Positions 42,544-57,832 of a stretch of 64,000 nucleotides of DNA are shown here, in pieces. This stretch comes from Pezicula radicicola. Taxonomy: Eukaryota; Ascomycota; Leotiomycetes; Helotiales; Dermateaceae. The first letter of the stretch is position 1, and every line of letters starts with the position of its first letter. The position numbers were made by a program, and so were the translations under genes. Location of the stretch: NCBI GenBank assembly GCA_003008705.1, contig PDUO01000011.1:1107956-1171955 (forward strand). The letters are read 5' to 3'. The notes beneath the pieces were generated by a model that saw only the letters and a list, made by a program, of their open reading frames with translations, made no database searches and had not been told where the DNA came from.

Positions 42544-45070
42544 CTAATTAAAGAAGGATCCAGCCACTCGTGGAATCACCCTCTGGTCATCTCTACAAGC
42601 GCCGCACTTCCAGGTCTTGAGCTCATGAAGGTTTTTTAGAAAGCCTTGGGCATCTATGATGGCCTCCTGGACACATTTCGGGTGAAAATATGGGGATATG
42701 CAATTCTAGTGTACTTGTTAGTAGCTGTCCTAGTACCTACGCTTAAAAACTTACAGGTCCATTGCAAATAACCCGATTAAGAGGGTCAATAGAGTCAACA
42801 GGTAAGCAGCAGATGCAATCCATGAACCCTCTATGCCGTGTTTTGTCCCAGGTCGGTATCTCGGATATCTGTGCCTTTCTGATACTATGCTCAGAAGTGT
42901 TCTTATCGGCTTCTTTCAGCACCTCCATGCATTGGGCGAAGCAGTCAAAATCTATCGTGCCTCTCAGCATCAACGCTTCCGTATGCTTGCAAAACTCTTT
43001 GATTCTGTTGTTGTCCGTGAGAAACCACAATGTATTCTCCGACACAAACCGCTTAATTATTTGTGGCATGTATATGTCGGATGAGAGCTTCAGACTAGTG
43101 ATGAAAGGGTTCCAGCGGATGATATAATCCTTCTCAGTATCCGTAACATCAGTATAATTCATAATAATGTCTCGATGTTTCTGATTCAGCCAGCCTTCGT
43201 CATTCTCATCATCGCTATTGTCAATCTCTTCACCTGGAATCAAGGGCCGTTTGGTGACAGGATGATAAAGAGTCTGAGCCGTCTTAGGAACGCGCAGTTT
43301 CTTTGGCCGCGTAAATTGTGCGGATGCCTTGGGCTCAAGGGAATCAAGATTCTCCTCTGATGCATCAAGGGAGGTGTTGGGCGAACTGTGTCGAGACACC
43401 GCGGGCGAAGACGATGGTGAAGCCTGGAATTGATCGGCTAAGTGCTCTGGCCAGAGGTTATGTTGTGGACCCCGACGTGCCTTCTCCCAGGACATGTCTC
43501 CTTCCAGGAACCGTCCCAAATCAAAGAGTGTTTTTGGTCGACCTAGTTGTATGATCCTGGATGGCTCTAGGCTACTGATTCTGTCCGAAAGCGTAACGCA
43601 GAATTTTATCCTTGGTTGTTGTGAACCACGAAGGTGGAAAATAAACTGCCTATGTTCGCTTTTGAAATGTTGCCTAAGCTTTTCTAGCGACCTGTGATCC
43701 TTACAGCATATTACACAGGTAAAACCAGACACAGTGGTTTTCTGCTTAATACCGAAGTCATCTGCATCCGCTCGCCCCATAGTGTAGATAACGCTGACAT
43801 CATTCCCTTGGTCGGCAGCTCCAGGAGCAGATCGAGTCTCTCTAAGCTTAGGCACCTTTGGCAGGTCGCCTCTTGCTCGGTCACTCAGCACTTTCAGATT
43901 ATAATTTGTAGCCTCGTTGCGCCTCCTTTGGACCCGTCTTGGCGACTCATTGGCTGGTTCGAGTAAGTTATCAGATTTAGATCCTGCGGCTGGCTGTACT
44001 TCAGAAGGCCTAGAAGCAAAGGTGCTTAATGAACCAGGAAGAGACCAGTTAATGTCTAGATCCAACATGTATGACGTTGCGGCCTTACATGACGCTTTCG
44101 TCTGGACACCATAAATAAGGCTTATGTTAAGAGGGTCGGTTTGTCTTTGGGGATCCAGTAGAAACGATGTGCTGCAGAACATCCAGAGTTGTTTTACTGT
44201 TGCATTCTCCTTCTCGAGAATACTTGCCAAGTTACTCGATTTAACTGAAGTTGCTGTATCCAGTGGAGGCCAATTTGCCTGTGGCCCTACAGGCTTCACC
44301 CAGAATAGCAACTTATAGCTGTCACTGAGCCAATTCTCGTCTCCTTTGTTGACATACAGCTCTTCAGCTTTGACGAAGAAAGGTTTAGGAATTGAGATTT
44401 TGGCGCCTGGCTTTCCATTTTCGATGGTAGTCAACATCGAGCCTACTTGGGCAGCTCTGTGAACCTCGAAATATTCAGAACTGTTTTCATTCTCTGTAGT
44501 GAAGATTGCAAGCATTACTCCGCACTTCATTTTCTGGCCATTCTTCACTCGGGAGAGGTCAACAGCGTTCTCGTTGTCATGGCTGATACCCAGAACGTCA
44601 ATTCGCAATGTGTACTCGGGTACCTTAGGAAGAATACTCTCCAGCTCAAATAGATCTTGCTTTCTTTTAGATGCAGCCTGTCCAAACGTAGGCGCTGTCC
44701 GCAGTGGAATTTCAAAACGATGGTCGTCGCCGGCGCCGCCGAGAACCGAAGCTCCAGGTTCTCCATTTCCAAGGGCAGGATGAGTTGGCAAATGATCATC
44801 TCCTTCATGGTTATTATGCTGACTGGTTTTGCGCCGCTTTGATGGCCTGGAGAGGTCCTCATCGTCATTGTCCAAAGGCTCGCGAGCCCTAGATTGCTTT
44901 GGCCGTGACAGTAAGGATCCCATTAGAGCGCGCTTGGTTTTCGCATGTAGTTGATGAAGCGCTTTGCGAAGGTTGCGGCGAAGAAAAGGTTTTTGCCGTA
45001 AATGGTGTTGCCTGTATAAGAATAATATGTCTCCTTCACCTTTTTCATCTTTTGACAGGGCTGAGGCCAT
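42544..45070 (-). CDS. SUZ12-like Polycomb (PRC2) subunit with C-terminal PHD finger
   Basis: Exons 45070..42755 and 42705..42544; 825 aa. PRC2 subunit needed for H3K27 methylation by the EZH2/KMT6 enzyme. A C2H2 finger sits at residues 452-474 (C-x2-C-x12-H-x4-H, FTCVICCKDHRSLEKLRQHF). A VEFS-box-like region lies at about 590-715 (HPVTKRPLIPGEEIDNSDDEND, GWLNQKHRDIIMNYTDVTDTEKDYIIRWN). The first exon alone would end CNGPVSF by reading into the intron; the splice at 42755/42705 (branch GCTACTAACA) instead completes a PHD finger: C752, C755, C769, C774, H780, C783, C806, C809. N-terminal KRK-rich signals fit a nuclear protein. SUZ12 identity rests on order C2H2 then VEFS; the family is divergent in fungi. 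Confidence 0.85.
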
Positions 45071-46134
45071 TTTTCAAGCCGACATTCTTATTTAGGTTGA
45101 TGCCGGCCGTCTATGCAATTCGCCTGAGCCACTGCGCAAAGAAAGGAGTGTCTTGTTCATTAACACGACACCATTCCAATAGATATCGCGCACCACGTGA
45201 ATGATCCAATCTTGTTTTGTCTGCTTAGAGCGAGCACTGGGTAGACAGAACTGGTGAAGTTATTAGACGCGTCGCAGCTGTTGTATTTTAGAGCAAAATA
45301 TGAGTACGTGGAAAAGAGTGACTGTAAGAGAATGATTTCAATAGTATTAGGTGGTCGCAAAGAAGAAAGAGGGCGCGTTTGGTGCAAGTGCAGGGTATGA
45401 AAGGAAGAAGGCTATCCAGAATCCATCATGGCCAGTTCAGTTCCTCTTCTCGCGTTGCTTTCTTGACCTTCCGAGGTCTCGTGATCTGCGATACCAGCAA
45501 CAAAAGCGGCACGGCTTCGCGCATGCACACAAGGAATCCTTGCAGTTGATCGCTTCCAGGAACCAACAAGTCATTTAAATGCTCTGCACCGGAGGAGCAC
45601 CCGGTCAGTCCCATCGATTTCAATGACAGTGCTTTACGACCAAGAATTACAGTATTTGCGAATTCCTGGACAGCTTGCATCTTACGTGTTATGTTCTATG
45701 CACAATTGACAGATGGTGGTAAGTCAAACCTGAGCTCGAGTTGAGAAACATGAGGTTTTATTGTATACTACAGTAGCTAGCCGTGAGGTAACAACACACT
45801 TTCAGAGTTCATCTCTTGCCGGGTGCATCTGCATATGTCCCCTATGTCAAAGCCGACCTTGCGTGCATTGTTGCTGTTGTGATGCTGCTTAAAGGATTTA
45901 AGCGATGTATAATTCCCCGCTACATGGAGCATTTAACCTAATATGTACTAGTACTGTGTGCACGTGCACGCCATAAGGCTGAGAGTCGTCTGTCGCCAAG
46001 TGACTTCATCAACGGCACCACTTCGATTAAACCGAGTTAGAGTGCAACATTCACCACTTCTTTGCCGCACAATCCTCAATGATCCACCAACATCTGCCAT
46101 AACCTAGAGCTGGCTGTGCTCTTTCGTTGCAAAT
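45071..46134. other. Divergent promoter region SUZ12-like / F-box gene
   Basis: 1.06 kb. CACGTG at about 45195 and 45961. Small frames at 45160-45387, 45351-45578 and 45426-45680 overlap on opposite strands and show no domain. Confidence 0.45.
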
Positions 46135-48596
46135 ATGGCTGCCTCGTCTCTCCGCAAACCTCGCCGAGAAGCTCGAGCTACTCGCACTCCAAAGTCGTAC
46201 GCCGAACCAGAGACCGACGATGAGGACCTTTTTTCAGACGGAGAAGATTCATACGAAGAAGTCGACAATCAATCTCAGAGATCCCGCAAGGCTAGAATAC
46301 ATGCCTCCCGCCAAATAAGTCCTCCCACCAGGCGCTCGAAGCGTTCACGAGCCGTCCCCGAGTACGACTCCGATTCTTCACATGGTGAACACGCACCGGC
46401 TCCTAAAAAAAGAAAGCAGTTGAGGGCTAGTGCTTCGAAATCTTCGAAAAGACCTGCGACAAAGACAAAGGCGCCAGGAGGATCATCAAGGGTGGCTGAA
46501 GACTCGGGATTCATTCCGCCATGGCAAACACTCCCATACCACATACTAGTTCAGATTTTTGGATATGCTTCATACCCAATCTACGACGATCGCACGTTCC
46601 AACCAAACCCCTCATGCCAACAATTATTGAATATCGCAAGACTTTGCCGGGCTTTTGCTGAGCCTGCCCTTACCGTGTTATACTCCTCGCCACCTCTTGT
46701 GCCCATGGAGAAGGCCCATAAGCGTGAGTTTACCCACAAATCAGAGATTGATCACGAGATTAATTCATACTAGTGGTTGATTTGTTGAACGCCGACCCCA
46801 GTGCATTGGCTTTTGCATACAGACAAAAGGTCAAGTCTCTTCGAATTGACGTGGGCCAGGTTGCGACATACTCCTTGTCAGGTTATGGCCAGCTAGATCT
46901 TCATAAGCTTGTGAAGAACTTACCTCGACTAGTCAATCTGGAATTCTATCATCAAAAGGATATGGCTCCGTACAGAAACCTTGACGATACTATAAAATGG
47001 ACTTATCCGGACTCACTTTTTCAGGCATTAGAGGAACATAATCCTGAGGCCGGCCCACTTACCGCGTTAGTCGATCCTTCTCGAGGTGATAAGTCAACAG
47101 TCACCCACTTGAGAAGCTGGCGATGGTCATCTCGATTGGCTGGAAAAGACCGGCCTGTAGAGAAACTACGGGAAATACACCTAACAGCGCCGTTTGTTGG
47201 TCTCCGAAAGCTCTCATTCGTCAACTATCAACTCCCTGATACTCGAAAGGACGAAGAGGATCTGAAGCACGAAGAGCACCTGGCAGAGTCGCTTTCGGTT
47301 CTCAAAAACTTAGAGCATCTTGTTCTTGAATCCTCAACCCTCGTCAATGCAAAATTACTTGCCCTTCTTCCGACAACCTTGCGAACCCTTGAGTTGATCA
47401 ATTGCTGGGAAATCACCTCTCAAGATTTCGAGAAATTTATTGTCACCAATGGCGGTCAACTACGATGCCTCATACTCAATCACTGCCAGTCACTGAGCCT
47501 TTCTTGGTTGCCATCCTTGGGTGCTGCTTGTCCGCACTTGCAAATTCTCAGAATGGACCTCAGCTATTTCAATCTACATGCGACATATCATGATGCTCAA
47601 CCCAATTATGAGAGACTTCTCCTCCCTGGTGAGATTCCAATATGGCCCTCAACACTGCAGAGCTTGGAAATCACGGAGGCGAGAAAGTGGGAGGCTGAGG
47701 CCGCAGAGATGTTCTTCCAAAGTCTTATCACTAGTGCATCAGATTTGCCCGACCTTCGACACCTGATCATTCACGGAGGACTTATGAATCTTTCTTGGCG
47801 CGACCGTGCTACCTTTAGGGATAATTGGGAGAAGAGTCTGGGAAGAGTTTTCAAGAGACCTTTGGCCCCCTGCAGAAAACATTTCACGATGTCAGACGAG
47901 TTTATATTAGGCCAAAGAGGTCCTTCAAATCCTGGGCAAGAAAATATAGATGCTGGAATTGAACAGATGTCTGGTATCCCTATGCGGCGTAGTAACCGAT
48001 GCCACCAGAATACCACCAGTCATACGCAAACCACCCCTGTGCTGAACGTCATGTCTATCAAAGGGACTAATAGCGGCCCCTCTTGCAAAAAGGAGGACAG
48101 GAAATCCGAAGCAGCGAAACCGCAGCAACAGCCATCACCACCAGCGCGGCGGTCGATGCGACAGAGTAGTCGCTCCGTTCCAAGCGGGAAATATGCTGAA
48201 AATAGCAGCGATGAGGAAACTGATGAAGAACAAACTCTTCCACCTGCCCATATATCAAGCCGTGAGCTCTCTCGGAGACGTCGCATGGCACGGGAAGCTG
48301 AGATGCTCCGCAAATCTGCCGGCCACTTCTATGATAACCTACCTTCCTCTCCACCATCAACGCCTCCAGACTCCCCCTCGGATTCCGAGGATGAGCTTTC
48401 TTCAGGCACGTCAACAGCGAAGGGCAAGCAGAAGGAGTACATCCAGGGTATGTGTGAGACCGTCGATATCAAGATTGACAATCAGAGACCCACTGAATGG
48501 CAAGTAACTGAGGCGGATTTCCTCGACACGGAACCTGAAGGTGATGAAGATTGGACTGGCGATGACCCTGATGTTACCGTAGGATATGCTTGGTAA
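46135..48596 (+). CDS. F-box/LRR-like protein
   Basis: Exons 46135..46723 and 46774..48596, 803 aa. An N-terminal basic and acidic disordered region (about 1-120) precedes an F-box-like segment IPPWQTLPYHILVQIFGYASYP at about 124-150. Then comes a leucine-rich repeat solenoid (about 185-450): SLSVLKNLEHLVLESSTLVNAKLLALLPTTLRTLELINCWEIT, LRCLILNHCQSLSLSWLPSLGAACPHLQILRMDLSYFNL. The C-terminal 300 residues are disordered, Ser/Glu-rich, with SPPSTPPDSPSDSEDELSSG phosphorylation-like runs, ending in DWTGDDPDVTVGYAW. Expected to be a substrate receptor of an SCF ubiquitin ligase; the nuclear-type tails suggest a nuclear target. I do not recognise an orthologue with certainty. Confidence 0.87.
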
Positions 48597-49464
48597 AAAA
48601 CGTTGTATGATACTACGAGACTAATGTTGCGGCGTTGTATTGGGAAGTATTACACTATGGAAGAATAACGTTGGGCGTGCCATTGGGGACTGGCGTCGAC
48701 TTTTCTACTTTGGGATTTGTACTCTATGGGCTGGGGGCTGTTACAATAAAGGCAGGATTGCTATAAGGTTATTTAAGGCACCTGCAGCCTGTACGGTAGA
48801 GCACAAATCACTGTACATAAGTGAATTCGATATCAATATCAATAACTCGTTGGCCATTCATTATAAAGTGAAGAATGGGGTAATAAGGACTGAAGCATCT
48901 CCAGATTTCTTACAACTTTATAACCATGTCAACAGGTCTATAGAAACTAGGGAACTAAGAAATGCTCCGTAGAATACAATCACTACAAAGTAACCATACC
49001 TGCGAGGATAATAATTATACAGGGGCACAATTCACTTAGTTTAAGGAACTGAAAATAAGAGTTTCTACGCAAGCTGGATTTTTATTATATTACTTGAAAA
49101 ACAGTTTGGTATTGACCGTATTATTCGGGGAGTATGTTACAAACCAGACATTGGCGAAAGGGCTTCCATTAGAAAGGGGACATACCTAAAAGAACTGGAA
49201 TGAAATATACGACTATCGAATGTGTAGCGTCTGCTTATTGCAGTTCATCAACATAAGAGCAAAATGACGGGAATAAGAAAACTAAATACTAACCAGACTT
49301 CTCCGAACTTTGCGTCGCTCCGTTTCGTTTGGCCTGAGAGTGAGATATACAAGATCCAAATCAGTATAAGAATCTTTTCTTTTGGGCCTGAAAGCTTCAT
49401 CTAGGTAACCTACTCATACATTATCGCCCGCTAATTCGAAGAAAAGGTCGCAGGGAAGATTCGC
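48597..49464. other. Convergent AT-rich spacer
   Basis: 868 bp between two stop codons; nothing recognisable. The frame 48640-48972 lies mostly in presumed 3' UTR and is rejected. Confidence 0.5.
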
Positions 49465-51240
49465 TTAGAATTTGTAATTTCTCTCCTTCCTCTCGCCCCT
49501 TCTCTCCTCATCCCGCTTCTGCTTCTTTCGACTCTCGGTCGCAATCATGTCACTCAAATCTTCATCATAATTCCAGCCCTTCTCACTTTGTTCGGCTTTC
49601 TTTTGGGCTTCAAATCTCCTCCTTACCTCATCCTTGCTTATACCATCCTCGTTCTGCAACGCGTCTGGATCGAGAGCCACATCGACGTCTCCAGGCTTCT
49701 TCCGCTTCCGACTCTCGTCCTCCTGACCAAGTACCGGTAGGTGTGCATTTTGTGCATTACGGACATCGTAAGCGCGCTCACCACCAAAGAATCCCTCTGC
49801 ACGGATTTGTCGCTCCGGAATGACTGTGTACGCGGATCTGGGATGTGTAGATTCCTCAGTTTCAGTGCCTCGTTTTGTCTTGCGGAGATCAAAATCGCCA
49901 CTAACGCTTGCTTCACCAGGGTATTCTGATGGCACCGATGAAGCAAGTCCACTAGGTGTCTCCAAGCCGCTGGGAGTTTGCAGGCCGGCGCCAATATCCT
50001 CTTCATGACCCTCCTCCTCTTCTTCCTCATCACTTTCTTCCTCTTCAGACTCTTCATCTGGTGCTTGCAATTCTCCCCAAAGAGTTCGTTCAATTGGTTC
50101 ACCGGCCTGGTTGTTGACCTGAGGTTGGAGTACACCGAAAATATCTCCACCATAAAGCGGCCTGTTGAATTCATCGACTGGGGGTTTGCCATATCCACCG
50201 GGATGGAAACCCCAAGCACCTCCAGGTGGAGGCGGAGCATTGAGGCCAGGGATCTTAAGAGATGGGTAGGAAGGTGGAGGGCCAAATCGCTGTTGATTGA
50301 TCAGCCATGGTGGTGGAGCTCCGGGTGGGATATTGAGGGCTTCTTTCAACTCATCGCTCAACTCGCCAGGACGCAAATGTCGTAAATTTGTCTCGTATTC
50401 CTTGCCCTCGTAATACACCTCACCATAGCGCGTTAGTTCCGGCTTTGTCTGAAACCGGAAAAATGCCTCGTACAACTTTTGATAATCAATATCCAACTTT
50501 CCCATCTTTGGCTGGACTCTCTCCCGTTGCTTCTGCTTTAAACTTGCTGAATCTTGCTTCTCTAATACTGCGTCTCGCATTTCAGCTATGCCAGTCTCTT
50601 GAATGAATTTGGGGAGTGAAAATGGCGCCTTCTCAACACCACGTTTCGAGGATAGATATTCTCTCTTCAGTGACCAATGGCTTGGAACTGGAACGACGTT
50701 TCGGTAGGCTTTAAGATGTACGAGCAATCTGGGGTCCGATGCTGAAGTATCTGTCCAATCTACAATCTCCGGTTTCTTTACCAGTGCCTTCAATTCTGCG
50801 ACAGATAACTGATCTCGCTTCTTTCTCTTCTTCTTGGATAGTTTCGGCTCCTTATCTGCTTCGTCATCTTCATCTGGAATCTCGTCGTCGTCATCGTAAA
50901 ATACTTGGCCCTTGTCCCCAATATCAGCTTCCTTCGCAGCCTCGTCCTCTTCTGCCGTCGCGCCAAAGCGATCCATTATTTCCTTGAACATGGCGTAATT
51001 CGGATCATCCTCGCTGATTTCTAACGTGGGCTCATCGGGTGCCGATGATTCTTCTGACTTCGCTGGCTCTGATTCAGCCTTTATTGGCTTGGTCTCCGGT
51101 TCTGGGGTTGGCTCAACCTGCAGTCTGTTAGATATTTGACTTGAGGGAAATAAGACAGTATCATGGTGACAAACCTGCACTTTCTTCTGTTCCTTCTTCT
51201 TTGCCCGCCGCATCTGGTTCTTGGTCATCTTTGGTGCCAT
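49465..51240 (-). CDS. CUS1: Splicing factor 3B subunit 2 (CUS1/SAP145)
   Basis: Component of the SF3b complex of U2 snRNP, tethering U2 to the branch site. Exons 51240..51175 and 51117..49465, 572 aa; the intron is 57 nt and has no stop in frame, so retention would add 19 residues. Start MAPKMTKNQMRRAKKKEQKK matches the family N-terminus. Core (DUF382): VDWTDTSASDPRLLVHLKAYRNVVPVPSHWSLKREYLSSKRGVEKAPF. PSP domain: KPELTRYGEVYYEGKEYE, LKEALNIPPGAPPPWLINQQRFGPPPSYPSLKIPGLN. Further conserved: GKPPVDEFNRPLYGGDIFGV. The C-terminus is acidic then basic. It shares a 416-bp divergent promoter with the SLY41-type gene. Confidence 0.96.
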   Translation of the reverse strand: MAPKMTKNQMRRAKKKEQKKVQVCHHDTVLFPSSQISNRLQVEPTPEPETKPIKAESEPAKSEESSAPDEPTLEISEDDPNYAMFKEIMDRFGATAEEDEAAKEADIGDKGQVFYDDDDEIPDEDDEADKEPKLSKKKRKKRDQLSVAELKALVKKPEIVDWTDTSASDPRLLVHLKAYRNVVPVPSHWSLKREYLSSKRGVEKAPFSLPKFIQETGIAEMRDAVLEKQDSASLKQKQRERVQPKMGKLDIDYQKLYEAFFRFQTKPELTRYGEVYYEGKEYETNLRHLRPGELSDELKEALNIPPGAPPPWLINQQRFGPPPSYPSLKIPGLNAPPPPGGAWGFHPGGYGKPPVDEFNRPLYGGDIFGVLQPQVNNQAGEPIERTLWGELQAPDEESEEEESDEEEEEEGHEEDIGAGLQTPSGLETPSGLASSVPSEYPGEASVSGDFDLRKTKRGTETEESTHPRSAYTVIPERQIRAEGFFGGERAYDVRNAQNAHLPVLGQEDESRKRKKPGDVDVALDPDALQNEDGISKDEVRRRFEAQKKAEQSEKGWNYDEDLSDMIATESRKKQKRDEERRGERKERNYKF

Positions 51241-51656
51241 TTTGACTATAGGAGAGCACAATGCTCGTAGATAGATTTAGAGACGCGTCAATCTGGCAGC
51301 AATCTGTGGCAATTGAAGACTAAAGCTTTACTCTATAACAACAACAATAAGTTCAAGTGTTGTCGAGTGTTGGTGTAGAAATCAGAGTTGTTTGCGATTC
51401 ACGCTTTCTTCAGGCGCAACTTCATACTTGACTACTGAACTTGCGACTTCTCCAAATACGTACTAGCGCATAAAACGGAATAAATATTAATCCTTCCGGA
51501 AAGTGGAAACTCTCAGATAAACGACCTCGAACATGATGGAGTCCAAATTTAGAAATTGGAGATGTAGATCCATATGTTTGCGAAAGAACGACAACGACAT
51601 GCTGCAACAGCAATGATCCAGCCAGACGGGCGTCACAATCGTTATTTTCAATCATA
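51241..51656. promoter_or_regulatory. Divergent promoter CUS1 / SLY41-type transporter
   Basis: 416 bp between the two start codons, so both promoters lie here. No site could be assigned. Confidence 0.45.
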
Positions 51657-53408
51657 ATGCCTCACTCAACGCGAGCGCCTTCAATGACTCGGACACCAGA
51701 GTTCAAATTTCCTGATGGTGGATCGAAAGACAACAGTAACAGCATGCGCAAGTCAATGGAGAAGTTCCCCAGCCACGTTGATCCGCCGGACGGGTATGCG
51801 TCAAGTCCGAGCAGACAACAGAATGGATACTTCAATGGCAATATGCAACCTGCGGATCGCTGGAAACCAAGGAGGGATAGTCGCGTAGGAGAGCCGTCGT
51901 GGGCAAATGGGAAGACAAACACGAGTGCTGGAGGGAGGGGCCATGGCAAACAAAAGAGCTTGGGGGAGGCGTTAAGAACTGTGCGGACAAGGAGGGGAAG
52001 CATGAGCGCAAACGTACATGAGATTGGAGACGCCTTAAAAGCGCCTGTGTCCCCAAAGTTGATAGTGCGTAGACTAACCCCCTAAATCAATCACAAGAGT
52101 AATCACTGATAGATGTAGGCCCTTTGCGTCATATGGTACTCATCGAGTGCCCTGACAAATACCTCCTCCAAAACCATATTAAACGGCTTTCAATACCCTG
52201 CGACATTGACGATGGTTCAATTTGGATTTGTCGCCACCTTATGTTTATTGTTCTCATGGCTATCCACCATATTTCCCTCCATGAAGCAGAAAGTTCCATC
52301 TTTACGGCATGGCATAAGATACCCGACTCGCGAGGTCATAAAAACCACTTTACCATTGGCAGCATTTCAGATTGGTGGACACCTACTGTCATCTACTGCT
52401 ACAGCCAAAATTCCCGTCTCCTTGGTACATACTATCAAAGGACTCTCACCTCTTTTTACCGTCTTCGCCTACCGTGCTATTTTCAACATCCACTACCCGA
52501 TTGCAACGTATCTTTCTCTTATCCCTCTTACGCTAGGGGTCATGCTCGCTTGCTCAGCCGAGTTCAAAGGAAACATTGTTGGGATCTTCTACGCCTTACT
52601 TGCGGCTCTTATCTTTGTCACACAGAATATCTTCTCCAAACGTCTCTTTAATGAAGCTGCAGCAGCTGAAGCAGCCGGACAACATGTCCAGTCCCGGAAG
52701 CTCGACAAGCTCAACCTTCTGTGTTACTCTGCAGGCTTAGCCTTTGTTCTTACTGCACCAATTTGGTTCTGGTCTGAAGGAATGACCCTCCTAAGCGACT
52801 TCTTTCACGATGGCAGCCTCGATCTTGAACAACACCCTGAAGCCTTGGATCATGGTCGTCTTGCCCTTGAATTCGTCTTTAATGGGTTCTTCCACTTTGG
52901 ACAAAACATCATCGCCTTTGTCCTCCTCTCAATGGTCTCACCTGTTACCTATTCTGTTGCTTCGCTTATAAAACGTGTCTTCGTTGTGGTCGTCTCTATA
53001 GTCTGGTTCCAGAACTCCACAACACCAATTCAAGGTCTAGGCATTGCACTGACCTTCTTTGGCTTATATCTTTATGACCGTACATCTGACAGCAACAAGG
53101 CTGATCGAAAAGCGAAGATGATGAATACAATCCAGGAGTCTCTCCTTCCAACCACCAACAATAACCAAGCTCCAGCATTTGAACATAGTCCGATGAACGG
53201 TGCTTCTAATCCGCACCCCTACACCAATGGTTATGCACATAGTACCTCAACCGGAGAAGATAGCAAGAAGACTGACGATGGAGGACGTGTAGGCCGAGCA
53301 AGAGGCGCGAGCAGCGCTGCTTGGTTACCGCCGGGAACTCGCCAAGAAGAAACATGGCGACCCCGAGAAGTCTCCGCACCAGGAGCAAATGGTAGTCGTG
53401 TACAGTAG
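51657..53408 (+). CDS. SLY41-type triose-phosphate-translocator family transporter
   Basis: Exons 51657..52064 and 52119..53408; 565 aa. Membrane protein of the TPT/drug-metabolite-transporter superfamily, like yeast Sly41 (ER/Golgi). The first about 135 residues are cytosolic and basic, with likely regulatory Ser/Arg motifs (KQKSLGEALRTVRTRRGSMS). About nine to ten membrane helices follow; the clearest are FGFVATLCLLFSWLSTIF, YLSLIPLTLGVMLACS, GIFYALLAALIFVTQNIF and VSPVTYSVASLIKRVFVVVVSIVWF. The SPVTYSVASLIKRVFVV and GIALTFFGLYLYDRT signatures are typical. The C-terminal tail is hydrophilic. The substrate cannot be told from sequence. Confidence 0.9.
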
Positions 53409-53947
53409 TCTGCTGCGTCTAGCGATTTGGGATAGAAAGGAAGGAAATAAATGATATACAATGAAGAAGGGCAATAAAGGGATCAAACTATTGATCAAAA
53501 ATACATACGGGCGTTAATTTGGAGATTATGAATGATACTCTTTATAGTCTTTGTAATATATAGACGACGGCTTGACTGGGACCGCCGCCGTTGTCTTTTG
53601 ATTACGAATACCACGACGGCGGGAACAGGATAGGAGATGTACGAGCTTCTTGTAAGACTTAAATATTTATTTTGAAGGCCATATACTGGCTGAACTAGCA
53701 CTTAAGAATAAATACAGTAAAATTTCGAGTTCTTTGTACAGACCATACATGGGGAGATGCGCGGCGTTAGTGATAAGACTATCACAAGGTAGTATGGTCC
53801 AAGATGCGGCCGCTAGCGGCAGGCGCATCCCAAAATTCCACGTCCATCAACACACCTGTCTGTCAAGTTATTTACAAAAGCGACCAATTCAGAAGAGGAA
53901 ACTGCAAATCAGTTGTAGAACAGGTTCTTAAACCTTAAGCCGCAGCC
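53409..53947. other. Intergenic, no gene seen
   Basis: 539 bp between two plus-strand genes; 3' UTR plus promoter. Frames here (53495-53701 minus, 53734-53931 plus) unsupported. Confidence 0.45.
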
Positions 53948-56849
<2,902 letters not shown>

Positions 56850-57832
56850 GGGTTTTGCATCCCGGGCAGCATTATGATGGGCAGAGCCTACGATCCAAGA
56901 ATTTGTCTTTTTGCCTAGTGGCCAATTCAAGAGCTTTCTACATGAGCGTAGGCGTTGGGGCTGGGATCAATGAATTACCTGGTTCAACCTTTTTGGACAG
57001 TGGTAATGTCCCGAATGGGTTTGTACGGACAGTGTAGGATTAATGAAAGTATGAATGCATTATTAGTATTCAATTTCCGAGGCAGCTCTACCTGAGACAA
57101 CTGAAGCCTAGTTCACTTCTTCCCCGCAGTGCTACTGTTAATTTCTCTCCCATCTTAGAATACTTCTATTGCTAAGGCGGTTCATTGACCTTTGGAAAGT
57201 AATTGTTCGTCAAGCCAGCCTGCTTCTGGAGAACCTCCTGCTTCGACTATCGGTCTATGCTCTATACTATTGCAACCCTCTTTTACGGATTTTTCTTATA
57301 GAGATTGAAAAATGTCCGTTCAATGGTGTCGCTGCCACATGACTAGATCTAAAAGGATTCATATCGGCGCATAGTAACTTGCTTAGTTTAAGTAGGTCAC
57401 TTGATTCCGGTATTTAATTAGAGTTAAAAATATGTTTCTTAGGGTAAATTTGATAGTCGCCATATCTAAAAGGTGTATTAGTTTGACGCCATGTCGAATT
57501 TGTGATGTAAGGGAGCCTACTCCCCCGGTAGATGCATGTGTAAACTGTCTAGCTACGGCATTGTAGAGTATTTTCAAGGCTTACTCTACATCACCATTTT
57601 CACTGCGTGCCAGCAAACCAACATTGTACCAGTCTAGCTGCCAAGATTCATGTCTACCAGCAGACGTCGATGCAAGATCATAGAGATAACCGACTTGGGG
57701 GTCATAAAACTCGTGATTACTACTTGGAAAAACTCAAATGAGTTCACCTTAGTCATTCAGGACTGTGAAGTTCTTTATAAAGTGTGGTTATTACTGTCCA
57801 CCACAAATTTACGCCGCATTTATTATAGTTGC
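56850..57832. other. Convergent spacer, no gene seen
   Basis: 983 bp between stop codons. Short frames (57383-57577 minus, 57650-57892 plus) lack support. Confidence 0.5.

Noticed and set aside
45160..45680. Pair of opposing small open frames
   Set aside because: Overlap on opposite strands in a divergent promoter region with no conserved motif.
49638..50285. 215-codon minus-strand open frame
   Set aside because: Same strand, different frame, inside CUS1; basic nonsense composition.
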